Source: Aureococcus anophagefferens (taxonomy: Eukaryota > Sar > Pelagophyceae > Pelagomonadales > Pelagomonadaceae). Taken from it: a stretch of 64,000 bases of DNA. This document shows, in pieces, positions 19,418 to 28,604 of this stretch. The notes under the pieces were generated by a model. That model was not told the DNA's origin. It saw only the letters and a list, made by a program, of their open reading frames with translations, and did no database searches. The translations under genes were made by a program, and so were the position numbers. The stretch is from contig NW_008705563.1 in NCBI RefSeq assembly GCF_000186865.1, positions 2,073,141-2,137,140 of the forward strand, written 5' to 3'. The first letter of the stretch is position 1; the number at the start of each line of letters is the position of its first letter.

Positions 19418-22400
19418 ATGGCGACCGAGACGGCCGAAGAGGCGCGCCTGCGCGAGCTTTTGATGGCGAGCGACAGCGACAGCGACGACGGCGAGCACCC
19501 GCTTCCGCCGCGCGAGAGCGAGGGCAGCGTCGAGGCGGTGGAGCCCGAGCCGGCGCCGCCGACGCCGCCGCCGACCTACGAGGATCTGCTCGCCGGGGCG
19601 AGCAACACACCGGATGCAGCGGCCGAGGAGCGCGCGCGCGTCGAGGAAGCGCGCCGCGACGCGGAGAGACGCGACGCGGAGACGCGGGCCGCCGAGGAGG
19701 CGCAGAAGGCGCGGCGCGCGGCGGAGGCCAAGGTCGTGGCGGAGATGCGCGTCGCCGAGGACGCGCGGCGCGCGGCGGAGGCCCAGGCCGCCGAGGACGC
19801 GCGGCGCGCGGCGGAGGCCCAGGCCGCCGAGGACGCGCGGCGCGCGGCGGAGGCCCAGGCCGCCGAGGAGGCGCGGCGCGCGGCGGAGGCCCGGGCCGCC
19901 GAGGAGGCGCGGCGCGCGGCGGAGGCCCGGGCCGCCGAGGACGCGGAGGCGGCGCGGCGCCGCGCTGAGGCCGAAGCCCGCGCCGAGGCCGACGCGCGCG
20001 TCGCGGCGGCGGCGCGCGCGGCCGAGGCGCCGCCGGCCTACGAGCCGCCGGTCGAGGCCGCGCGGAACCCGTTCGTCGACGACGCGGCCGCCGACGTCGA
20101 GGCGGCGCCGCGCATGCCCGTGCTGAGCGTCGCGGACATGGGGCTCGAGGAGGAGGCCGACGAGGACGAGCTCGACTTCGCCGCGCCTCCCGGCGACGAC
20201 ACGGCGGGCGACGAGGCGCTCGCGCGCGCGCTCGCGGGCGACGGCGCGGGCGACGAGGCGCTCGCGCGGGCCCTCGCGGGCGAGGGCGCGGGCGACGAGG
20301 CGCTCGCGCGGGCCCTCGCGGTCGGCGACGCGGCGCCCCCCGAGGACGCGGGCGACGACGCGGACCTCGCCGCGGCGATCGCGGCGTCGCTCGCCGTCGA
20401 CGCGCCGTCGGCGCCCGCGGGCGAGGCCGCGCGCGCGCCGGCGTCCTGGGGCGTCTGCGGCCAGGCGTCGGGCCTCGCCTTCGACGAGGGCCGGAGCTAC
20501 GCGGCGCCGCTACGAGTGGACGCGGCGTGGGCCGACGTCGAGGCCCTGGTCGAGTCCGTGCTGGCGGCCCACGGCCTCGTGCGGTCGTCGCTGCCCGCGC
20601 TCGTCGACCCGTCGTCGTCGCTCTGCGAGGACCTGCCCTGTTTTTTAGCGGACGCGCGCGGCGCGCACCCCTTTGGTTTAGCCGTCGGAGGCGGCGCGAC
20701 GCCGGACAAGCGGCGCGTGCTCTTCGTCGGCGCGCGCGACCCCGGCAGGCCCTGGACCCGCGAGGCCGACGGCGCGCGGGCCGCGGCGCTCCGCGCGGTG
20801 CGCGAGGCCGTCGCCGAGGCGGATTTGGCGGAGCCGACGGTGTCGACGGCGCCGAAGACCGACGTCTGCGACGTCTTCTTAGCCGATCTGCAGCGGGCCT
20901 ACTTCGTGGAGCTCGAGGCCGCTTTGAAGGACGTCGCGGACCCGCTCGACGCGCTCGCGCACCGGGAAGAACTGAAAGTCGCGCGGCTCGCCGTGCTCCT
21001 GCGGCCGACGTTCGACGCCGCGGGCTTTTCGCCGCCGCCGCCGAGCCGGGCGCCGCCGCTCGCGAGCTTCCCGCTCGACTTGGCGCCCGGCGACGGGCTC
21101 GGCGCGTTCCCGGACGGGCCCGAGGCCGCCGCGCGGCGCATTAGAAACGACGTCGGCGACGCGGGCGACGCCGCGGCGTTCCTCGCGGCGGCGCTCCGAT
21201 CCGTCGCGGCGCGGGCGGCCCGGGAGGCGCGCGCGCGCGTGGACCGCAAGAACAGGAGCGTCGCCGCGCGGCTGCGCAACGCCGAGACCTGCGCCGACGG
21301 CCTGGTCGACGCGCTGCGGGCCCGGCGCCTCGCGGCGCCCCGGCCGGCGCGCGGCGCCGAGGCCCAGTTCTCGAGCTTGTTCCGCGTCGCCAACACCGCC
21401 CGCGACGCGCTTTTGTACGACTGCGGCGCCGTGGACGCGACGTCGGTCTGCGAACACGGCTCCGGCCCGCCGCGCGCGGGGCGGCTCTACGTGGCGTCCT
21501 CGGGCGTCTTTTTCCACTCGCCGGGCCTCGCGGGCTTCGGCGCGCGCCAGATCGTCCTCCCCTACTACGCCCTCAAGCCGCCGGAGGTCGTCGACGGCCC
21601 GCTGCCCGGCGGCGGCCTCGCGGCCGTGGCGACGAAGCTCGCCGCGGCGCTCGTGCGCGCCACGGACGGCCGGCTGGGCCGCCTCCGCTTCGTCGACGAC
21701 TGTGTGGAAATCAACCAGTGGAACGCCCTGTCCAGCAAAAACTTCAAACCTCTCTATCTCGGTCAAATCGAAGTCGATTCGGCTGATTTTTGGACGAATC
21801 GATTGCTCTCGTTGAGTTCTCGAAGCACAGCTGAAGAGTCTGGTCCGAACCGTTCGATTACGCGCACATCGAAGTCGGGTTGAAGATTTGATTTCCACAC
21901 AGGTCGACGAGAGCGGCCGCGCGACGGCGTTCCTCGTGCCGCCGTCGCCGCTCGACGCGGACCACGCGCGGCAGATCGCGGGCCTCGCGGCGCGCGCCGC
22001 GGCGCTGGACGCGGCGGCGCGGGCCGCGCGCGCGGTGTCCGCCGCGCCGTCGAGCCCGCGCGGGCCCGCGTCGGAGGCGGAGATACTGGCGCGCGTGCGG
22101 CGCCTCTCGGAGCTGTCCGCGCGGAACTCGCGGCTCCTGCGCGCCGTCGCCGACGAGCCGCCGCCGCCGGCGACGCCGCTGGACCTGCTCTCCGGCGTCG
22201 ACGTCCTCGAGGCGGGCCGGCGCGCGACCGCGGCCGTCGTCGAGGCGGGCCGCCGCGCGTCCGCGGCCGTGCTCCCGGAGAACGAGGAGGCGCGCGACAA
22301 GCGCGACCTCATCGCGCGCCTCGGTGCGACCCCGCCGGGCGACGCGGAGCCCGAGGCGCCGCCGGCCTACGACGCCGCCGCGCCGCAGCGCGGGAACCTC

Positions 22401-22433
22401 GACGCGTTCCTCGCGGCCGCGCGGAGCTCCTAA
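19418..22433 (+). CDS. UIM-containing, coiled-coil protein with GRAM-like domain; two exons
   Basis: Exons are 19418-21703 and 21903-22433, for 938 residues. The ATG at 19418 (MATETAEEARLREL) is preferred; an upstream TTG is the only alternative. Residues about 85-205 form a long charged helix made of 12-residue repeats (AEDARRAAEAQA). GDEALARALA repeats follow near residue 265. A good ubiquitin-interacting motif then occurs (DDADLAAAIAASL). The region around residues 690-760 looks like a GRAM/PH-type lipid-binding domain (GRLYVASSGVFFHSP, then RQIVLPYYALK), and the introner splits its end. The tail has two PPAY-type motifs. A role at a membrane in ubiquitin-dependent traffic is inferred only from these parts. 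Confidence 0.75.
19740..19965 (+). repeat. Tandem 36-bp coding repeat
   Basis: About six near-identical 36-bp units encode AEDARRAAEAQA within the coiled coil. Copies differ by few bases, so they expanded recently. Confidence 0.85.
20205..20330 (+). repeat. Tandem 42-bp coding repeat
   Basis: Three units of about 42 bp encode GAGDEALARALAGE. Each unit is a degenerate version of the ubiquitin-interacting motif that follows it. Confidence 0.75.
21700..21902 (+). mobile_element. Introner family A, copy 3
   Basis: This 203-bp element is flanked by gtcgacga at 21692-21699 and 21903-21910. It has perfect 15-bp terminal inverted repeats (ctgtgtggaaatcaa). The intron is 21704-21902 (199 nt, GT-AG). 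The protein scar is VDDC-VDES. Confidence 0.95.
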
Positions 22434-22536
22434 TTCTCGGCGAGAGGAATTAAGGTTACTCGCGCGGTCGACGTGGCCCGGCGCCCATCGAAGGGGCGGC
22501 GGGGCACGGCGGCGCGGCGGACGAGCGAGCGGCGAC

Positions 22537-23631
22537 CTAGGCGCGCTTCTTGAGCGCGAAGGCGAACAAGCCCGCGACGGCGGCGACGCCGACCGCGAGC
22601 TTGAGCCAGTCGGGCTCGCCCTTCGCGGCCTTGGCGCGGTCCGCGGCGACGCGGTCGGCGATGGCGAGCGTCGACTTCTCGAGGTTCAGCGTGTAGAAGT
22701 GGAGGCCCGGCGCGCCGTACTTGAGGAGCTGGTGCGACATCTCGACGCCGAGGTCGACGCCGTAGGACTTGAGCTCCGCGTCGTCGGACGCGCGCGTGTC
22801 CACGGCCTTGGCGACGGCCTCGGGGACGCGCGTCTTGCACATGGTCGTCATCTTGCGGAAGCCGCCGGCGGCCTGGACGAGCATGATGCCGGGCACGACG
22901 GGCACGTCGATGCCGCACTTGCGGCACTCCTTGAGGAACGCGCCGTAGGTCGACGCGTCGAAGAACATCTGCGTGATGATCATGTCCGCGCCGGCGTCGA
23001 CCTTCTTCTTGAGGTAGTCCATCTCGAGCTTGAAGGACGCGTCGGGGCAGACGAAGACCTTCTTCGTGCCGTCGTCCTCGACGACGACCTTGCAGCGGCT
23101 CCGCTCGCTCTCGGAGAGCGACGCCTCGGAGTCGCCGACGTGGACGATCGTGTCCGGGTGGCCCTCGGGGTAGCCCGCCACCGACAGGCAGAAGTAGTCG
23201 CCGTGCGTCTCGCGGATGAACTTGACGAGGTCCAAGGCGCACTCGAAGCCGCCCTCCGTCGCCTCCCACTTGTCCTGGCCCACGGGCGGGTCGCCGCGGA
23301 GCGCGACGATGTTCGCGACGCCGTTGTCGCGGCAGGTCTTGAGCGCCTTGACGACGTCGGCCTTGGCGACGTTCGTGCACGTGAGGTGCATGTTCGGCTC
23401 GAGGCCCAGCTGCTTCATCTTGAGCGTGAGCTCCATGGTCAGGTCCGACGTCGACCCGCCGGCGCCCCACGTCATGTCGCAGAAGAGCGGCATGCGCGCC
23501 GCCTTCATGCGCTCGAAGCGGGCCTCGAGGTTCTTGACGCCCTGCTCGCTGCGCGGCGGGAAGTACTCGTAGGAGACCCAGTCCTCGCCCTTGGCCGCCT
23601 TTTGCGCGATGAGGTCGTTGATCTTCGGCAT
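22537..23631 (-). CDS. MTHFR: Methylenetetrahydrofolate reductase, catalytic domain only, with C-terminal membrane anchor
   Basis: The ATG at 23631 (MPKINDLIAQKAAKG) gives 364 residues. The sequence follows the FAD-binding TIM barrel of MTHFR: SYEYFPPR, FCDMTWGAGGS, MHLTCTNV, NIVALRGDPP, AGYPEGHPD, ADMIITQMFFD and PVVPGIM. This enzyme reduces 5,10-methylene-THF to 5-methyl-THF for methionine synthesis. Eukaryotic MTHFRs normally carry a large C-terminal S-adenosylmethionine-binding regulatory domain. It is absent here; the chain instead ends in a hydrophobic helix and basic tail (WLKLAVGVAAVAGLFAFALKKRA), the layout of a tail-anchored membrane protein. An upstream GTG would add only ten residues. 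Confidence 0.9.
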   Translation of the reverse strand: MPKINDLIAQKAAKGEDWVSYEYFPPRSEQGVKNLEARFERMKAARMPLFCDMTWGAGGSTSDLTMELTLKMKQLGLEPNMHLTCTNVAKADVVKALKTCRDNGVANIVALRGDPPVGQDKWEATEGGFECALDLVKFIRETHGDYFCLSVAGYPEGHPDTIVHVGDSEASLSESERSRCKVVVEDDGTKKVFVCPDASFKLEMDYLKKKVDAGADMIITQMFFDASTYGAFLKECRKCGIDVPVVPGIMLVQAAGGFRKMTTMCKTRVPEAVAKAVDTRASDDAELKSYGVDLGVEMSHQLLKYGAPGLHFYTLNLEKSTLAIADRVAADRAKAAKGEPDWLKLAVGVAAVAGLFAFALKKRA

Positions 23632-24435
23632 CGTCGCCTGCGGAGCGCGGGTAACGGTCACAGCGGGTGCTGTTTGCGCGTTTCGGCGCGCGCGCGTTTC
23701 GGCGGTGGTTGGGCGCGCGCGCGCGTTTCGGCGGCGGGCGGGCGCGCGTTTCGGCGGTGCTGAAACGTTTGCGCTGAAACGTTTGCGCGCGTTTCGGCTC
23801 GTCTGTCAGCGATGGCGATCTCTCACGTCTGCGTCGGTTCCCGACGACGCGCGCGACTCCGCGAGTGGTCGAGACGCCGCGGCGCACGACGGCTGCTAGA
23901 TGTGCTGCTGCTTTAACGTAGGAATCGACGCTGGTTAGCGACCGATGTGGACACGACGGGCTGCGACGTGGGCGTGCGAATGTTGATCAGGCTGTTGTCG
24001 CCCTCGCCAAGGCCAGGCCAAGACCGCAGCCAGCCGCCGGGGGTCGACCCAGCCAGCCAGCCAGGGACGTCCGGTCCACGGAACGACCCCTCGCTACAAC
24101 CTCTACAACGCGCGCCTACGGCGCGCCGCGCCGTCCTGGGGCGGCTGCGGCGACCGGCTGGCCGCCGGCCACGCGCGTCGGCGCTCGCGCTTCCGTCACC
24201 CCCGGCGGCCACTCCGGGCGCCTAACTAGATTTTGACATGATTCCCGCGCGAAAATCGCAAGATTTGCACATGCAACGTCTACATTGAAGAAATGGGTGG
24301 CTCTCATTGGCCAGCCAGCCAGCCAGCCAACATCTACCTCACGGTCAGCCAAACCGGGTCCCGGCGGAGGGTTGTTATCGTGGACTGCCCTAGCCCTCGC
24401 CGACCGCGATCTGCGCTGCCACAACGTGACGAGGT
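23632..24435. promoter_or_regulatory. Divergent intergenic region with repeated GCGCGTTTCGG boxes and CAGC microsatellites
   Basis: About 800 bp separate the MTHFR and RUS starts and I see no gene in it. From 23675 to 23798 the motif gcgcgtttcgg recurs five times among alternating CG runs, and gctgaaacgtttgcg occurs twice. The motif resembles E2F-type sites (TTTSSCGC). CCAG/CAGC microsatellites occur near 24005-24065 and 24308-24330. Confidence 0.5.
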
Positions 24436-25722
24436 ATGCTGGCACTTCAGCGCGCGCGCCCGCTGCTGCTGCAGACAACCAGTCGCGCGCTGCGCCGCCG
24501 TTGCCTGTCGCAGCGCGTCGAGGTCCTGCAGCGGCCGGCGGAGAGCGGGTCGTCCTACACGAAGTTCGACGCCAACGACGGCGGCGCCTGGCGCGTCGAG
24601 AAGGTCGAGAAGCGCTTCAACCCCGTGGAGCCGTTCCTGCCCGCGGGGTTCCCGACGACGGTGACGCCCGGCTACGGCACCTACGCGGCGCTGCAGTTCG
24701 CGGCCTACGCGTGCAGCTCCGCGTGCGGCGTCTTGAGCACGCGCGTGCTGCTCGCGGCCGTCGGCGTCGGCGACGGCGCGGCGGCGCCGCTGGCGGCGGC
24801 GGCGAACTGGGCCATCAAGGACGGCCTGGGCATGCTCGGCGGCGTCGCCTTCGCCGCGACGTGGTCCAACTCGCTCGACGCGCGGCCGCGGCAGTGGCGG
24901 CTCCGGTCGAGCGCGGCGTTGGATTTGGCGTCGCTCGTGGAGCTCGCGGCGCTGCCGGCCTTCCCCCAGTACTTCGTGCCCATCGCGGGCCTGGCCAACG
25001 TGGCCAAGAACGTGTCCTACCTCGCGGCGAGCGCGAGCCGCGCGGCGATCCACCAGTCGCTGTCCGCGCGGAGCGACGCGTCGAATCTCGCGGATCTCAC
25101 GGCGAAGACGGGCTCGCAGACCATCGTCGCGTCGCTCTGCGGCCTGGCGCTGGGCGTCGCGGCGTCCAACGCCTGCGGCGCCGAGGCGTCGGACGTCTGG
25201 CCCGCCTGGGCGGCGCTGTCCGCGTGCCACCTCGGCTGCACGTACGCGTCGTTGAAGTACGTGAACACGACGACGCTCGACGACGCGCGGCTCGCGGCGT
25301 TGGTCGACGCCTTCCGGGAGACGGGCGCCTGCCCGACGCCCGCCGACGTGTCGGAGCGCGAGTCGCTCTTCCTTGACGGCGCATCGAGCTGGCTCTCCTT
25401 CGGCGACGACGTCGCGACCTGCGCGGCGTCGCCCGCGGCGTTCGCGGCCCTCGACGACCGCGGCGGCTTCCTGCTCTGCCCGGACGGCGACCGCGTGCGC
25501 GTCCTGCTCTACGAGGACGCGGCGCCGGCGGACGTGCTCGGGGCGGCCTTTGCGGCCGCGGCCGCGCGCGACGCCGCGGAGGCCGACCCGGGCGGCGCGG
25601 CGGCCTTCGTCGCCGCCATCGCGGGCGCCGGCTGGCGCGTGGACACGCTGCCCGTGGCCTTCGACAAGGGCCGCCTCCTCCGCGCGCCGCCCGCCGTCGC
25701 CGACCCCGGGGCGGCGGAATAA
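24436..25722 (+). CDS. Root UVB sensitive (RUS/DUF647) family protein
   Basis: The ATG at 24436 begins an Arg-rich, Ser-containing presequence (MLALQRARPLLLQTTSRALRRR), a likely organelle-targeting peptide. The body is a RUS-family domain: FLPAGFPTTVTPGYGTYAALQF, GVGDGAAAPLAAAANWAIKDG, GMLGG, PQYFVPIAGLANVAKNV, SLSARSDASNLADLTAKTGSQ. These are the most conserved stretches of the family. In plants RUS proteins act in UV-B sensing and vitamin B6/auxin-related development, and the human member is C16orf58. The biochemical activity is not established. The C-terminal 150 residues are less conserved. It is intronless, 428 residues. Confidence 0.9.
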   Translation: MLALQRARPLLLQTTSRALRRRCLSQRVEVLQRPAESGSSYTKFDANDGGAWRVEKVEKRFNPVEPFLPAGFPTTVTPGYGTYAALQFAAYACSSACGVLSTRVLLAAVGVGDGAAAPLAAAANWAIKDGLGMLGGVAFAATWSNSLDARPRQWRLRSSAALDLASLVELAALPAFPQYFVPIAGLANVAKNVSYLAASASRAAIHQSLSARSDASNLADLTAKTGSQTIVASLCGLALGVAASNACGAEASDVWPAWAALSACHLGCTYASLKYVNTTTLDDARLAALVDAFRETGACPTPADVSERESLFLDGASSWLSFGDDVATCAASPAAFAALDDRGGFLLCPDGDRVRVLLYEDAAPADVLGAAFAAAAARDAAEADPGGAAAFVAAIAGAGWRVDTLPVAFDKGRLLRAPPAVADPGAAE

Positions 25723-25831
25723 GTTTTTCAGTCATTGAAGTTTGCATCTACGCGAAACTCACATGGTGTCGTCACACGCTTGGACGGCGGGCTGGGGGTA
25801 GTGGCCGCGCATCGCCACAGCCTTCCGCAGC

Positions 25832-27680
25832 ATGAACGCCATCTCGGCGTACCTCGCTTCCGCGACCCCGTCGGTGGGCTGCCTGGGCGACTGCACGCTC
25901 GACGACGACGGCCCCGAGGCCGCGGCGCCGAGCGACGAGTTCCGGCGCCTGCCGCCCGACGACGCGCCGCCGCCCCGGGAGACGGTCTTCGAGCGCATGG
26001 CCTTCAAGACCATCTACGTGCAGCGCGCGAGGCTCAAACCCGATGGCTTCTTCGCTTTACTCTCCGACGCGACGGGCGTCGGCGACCTCGCGCGCAACGC
26101 CTTTGGCGACGCGCTCTACGCGCTCCACTGCGAGGCCGGCGACCGGCGGCGCGGCGTCGCGTTTAAGGCCGCGGAGCGCGCCGTGAAGCGCGTCAAGTTG
26201 GCGCGCGAGACCTTCGAGCGCGTCGTCGCGTCGTCCCACTTCGACGGCGAGTTCGTCACGCCCGACGACTTCAAGCGCCTGCTCTTCGGCGTCGTGCGGC
26301 GCATCTACGAGGAGGACGCGCGCAAGGACGCCGTCAAGCTCGACTTCGACCACGGCTTCGGCGACGCGATGGAACTTTTGGACAAGACGGGCGAGGGCGA
26401 CGAGTCGTTCCGGCGCTACGACTCCGCCGGGAACGGCAGGATCGACGTCGACGAGGCCTGCGCGATGGCGCTCGTCGTCGGAGGCGCCTTCGACGCCTTC
26501 ATCGACGCGTCGCTCGCGGGGGGCGGCGGCGGCACTCTGACGGCGGACGACTACAACGTCGCGCTGCGAAAGCTCGGCTTCGGCGACGTCTGCAAGGTGT
26601 TCCAGGGCCAGTTCGTCGAAGGCGTCTTCCGCAGGATCGACAACGACGGCGACGGGCGCATCGCCCTGCCGGAGTTTCTGGTCAACGCCGCGCGGCTCCT
26701 GCGGCCCGTGTCCTTCGAGCGCGCCGTCTCCGAGGCCGAGGGCTACCCGGGCTGGGTGCCGCTCGGCGGCGCGTCCGCGGAAGACATCAACGCGCTGGTG
26801 TCGACGCTGCAGACGGGCGACGTGCTCCTGAGCCGCCTCGACGACGACATGGGCCAGTTCCAGCGTCCCGTGGCCGCGACGATGTTCGAGAGATTTCGGC
26901 TGGGAAAACGATGAAACATCGTTACCGTCGTGCTCGGTAGGCCAGTTCATCCAGTTCAGCATGGACTCGCCCTGGTCGCACGCGGGCGTCGTGCTCCGGC
27001 TCGGGTCGTCGCACGCGGGCGGCACGCCGAACGAGAAGACGGAGGACCTGCTCAAGCGGTTCCCCTTCCGGCGGCGGTCGCACAAATTTTGCGCGCCGGG
27101 GTATTGCCGATGTTTCGACTGGGGCGGCGGCGCGTTCGCGGCGTCGTGCCTCAAGTGCGAGGGCGTGCTCGTGCTCGAGTCGACGGGCGAGGGCATCCAC
27201 GTCTACGATCTGGCGCACCGCTACTTCGAGTCGGCCTTTTCGTCGAGGATCCGCGCGCTCGCCGTGCGCCGCGTCTCCGTGGAGCGCACGCCCTACGACG
27301 CCGCGCGCGCGGCGGACTTCTGCCGCGCGGTCCGCGGCTCGCTCTACAGCACGGTCCGCGACGAGCTCAAGGAGGCCGTGTCCTACCACCTCGCGGACGA
27401 GGCCGGCGCCGCGCGGCGCGACGCCGCCGCCAAGGATCCGTCCCACTTCTGCTCCAAGGTGAGCTACGGCTTCTTCCAGCACATGGGCTGGTGCGACGAC
27501 GAGCGCAACCCGTCGACGGTCATGCCCTCCGACTTTGCGTCCAACGACGCGTCGCACCGCGGCGTGCTCAACCGCGACGTCGCCCTCGCGGACGGCGCCC
27601 ACTTCCTCCCGCTCCAGGTCATCTGGACGCCGCAGCTCGACGCGCCGCTCCCCTGGCGGCCCGCGAAGAAGGCGAGGTAA
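25832..27680 (+). CDS. EF-hand protein fused to a permuted papain-like (YiiX/NlpC-P60 type) domain; two exons
   Basis: Exons are 25832-26864 and 26941-27680, giving 590 residues. The first half has two EF-hand loops: DSAGNGRIDVDEA (one weak position) and the canonical DNDGDGRIALPEF, with degenerate helices before them. The second half has the order of a circularly permuted papain-like hydrolase. Its histidine is in SPWSHAGVVLR, an acidic residue follows in VLVLESTGEGIHVYDL, and the presumed nucleophile is in HFCSKVSYGFFQHMGW. In bacteria YiiX-type enzymes are amidases or lipid-modifying enzymes. A calcium-controlled hydrolase is inferred. The intron is a family B introner at the start of the catalytic half. 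Confidence 0.82.
26861..26940 (+). mobile_element. Introner family B, copy 2 (80 bp)
   Basis: This 80-bp element begins cagcgtcccgtggccg and ends gctcggtag. The duplication gccagttc flanks it at 26853-26860 and 26941-26948. The intron is 26865-26940 (76 nt). It has the same length as copy 1 and is nearly identical in sequence, although the host genes are unrelated. The scar is QFQR-QF. Confidence 0.92.
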
Positions 27681-27684
27681 TTTT

Positions 27685-28515
27685 TTAATCCGGCGCGCCG
27701 CCGCAGTAGGCCGCGTGGAGCGCCGCGTCGTCGGGGAACAGCGCCGTCCGCGCGCGCGCCTTCGCCGCGGCGCCAAGGTCGGACGCGTAGAAGGGCGCGA
27801 TGCGGTCCCGGTACGCCGCGTTCTGCGGGTGCAGGGTACTGTTGGATTCGCGGACATGGAGGTTCATCGTCGTCGACGCCAGACGGTCGGGCTCGCCGAG
27901 GGCCGCGGCGAGCGCGGAAAAGTCGGCCTCGAGTTTTTCCGTGCAGAGGTAGTGGACCTCCGCGGCGGCGCAGTCGAGGCCCGCGAGGTACTGCGTCGTC
28001 GACGCTTTGACGCCGAAGCACGCGCCGTCCTTGGCCACACCGTGGTCCGGGTGGCTTTCGTCGAAGACGGCGGCGAAGATGTCGTCGGCCGATCGGTTCC
28101 AGAGCGGGAACTCGACGCAGTGCTTCCTGTTGCGCGAAAAGCAGTTGCGGCCGTTGCGGCACGCGTTGAGCGCCGACCGCGCGCGCGCCGCGGGATCGCG
28201 CAGCGACACGATGAAGCACCGCGGCCGCGGCAGCTTCCGCGCCGCGAAGGGCGCGAGCCAGGCGCTCGGCCGCAGGTCCGGCGCCTCAAAGTCCGCGGCG
28301 GCGACCGACGCCGCGGTGATGCGATGGTCGTGGTGCACGTAGGGGCTGCCGTAGAGGCGCATGAGGTTCGTGACCGTGCGCGTCCCCGTGAACGGCGGCG
28401 CGAGGTTCATGCACTGCGCGAGCGGTGAGGTGCATCGCGCCGCCGCCGCGCGGCAGGCCGGGTCGTCGACGAGCCGGTTCGCCGCCGCGATGACGGGCAG
28501 CGCCAGCAGCATCAT
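27685..28515 (-). CDS. Secretory-pathway sulfotransferase-like protein
   Basis: The 276-residue product starts with a short hydrophobic leader (MMLLALPVIAAANRL), suggesting Golgi lumen location or secretion. FTGTRTVTNLMRLYG sits where the PAPS 5'-phosphosulfate loop lies. CFIVSLRDPAARARSALN matches the 3'-phosphate binding segment of sulfotransferases (R-D-P-x-x-R-x-x-S). Several cysteines in the middle (CRNGRNCFSRNRKHC) fit a lumenal enzyme. YLAGLDCAAAEVHYLCTEKLEADF resembles the strand before the C-terminal helix. The expected reaction is sulfate transfer from PAPS to a glycan or tyrosine; the acceptor is unknown. Its stop lies 5 bp past the stop of the EF-hand gene. Confidence 0.8.
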   Translation of the reverse strand: MMLLALPVIAAANRLVDDPACRAAAARCTSPLAQCMNLAPPFTGTRTVTNLMRLYGSPYVHHDHRITAASVAAADFEAPDLRPSAWLAPFAARKLPRPRCFIVSLRDPAARARSALNACRNGRNCFSRNRKHCVEFPLWNRSADDIFAAVFDESHPDHGVAKDGACFGVKASTTQYLAGLDCAAAEVHYLCTEKLEADFSALAAALGEPDRLASTTMNLHVRESNSTLHPQNAAYRDRIAPFYASDLGAAAKARARTALFPDDAALHAAYCGGAPD

Positions 28516-28604
28516 GTTGGCCGGCCTACATCGTGCACATCAACACCTCGATGTAAAGTGCAACTTGCCGTAAACATTAACCAAACCAACCAACGTGGCA
28601 CGCA

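Noticed and set aside
24005..24330. CAGC/CCAG microsatellites as a coding or mobile feature
   Set aside because: Short simple repeats without an open frame of normal composition or flanking duplications.
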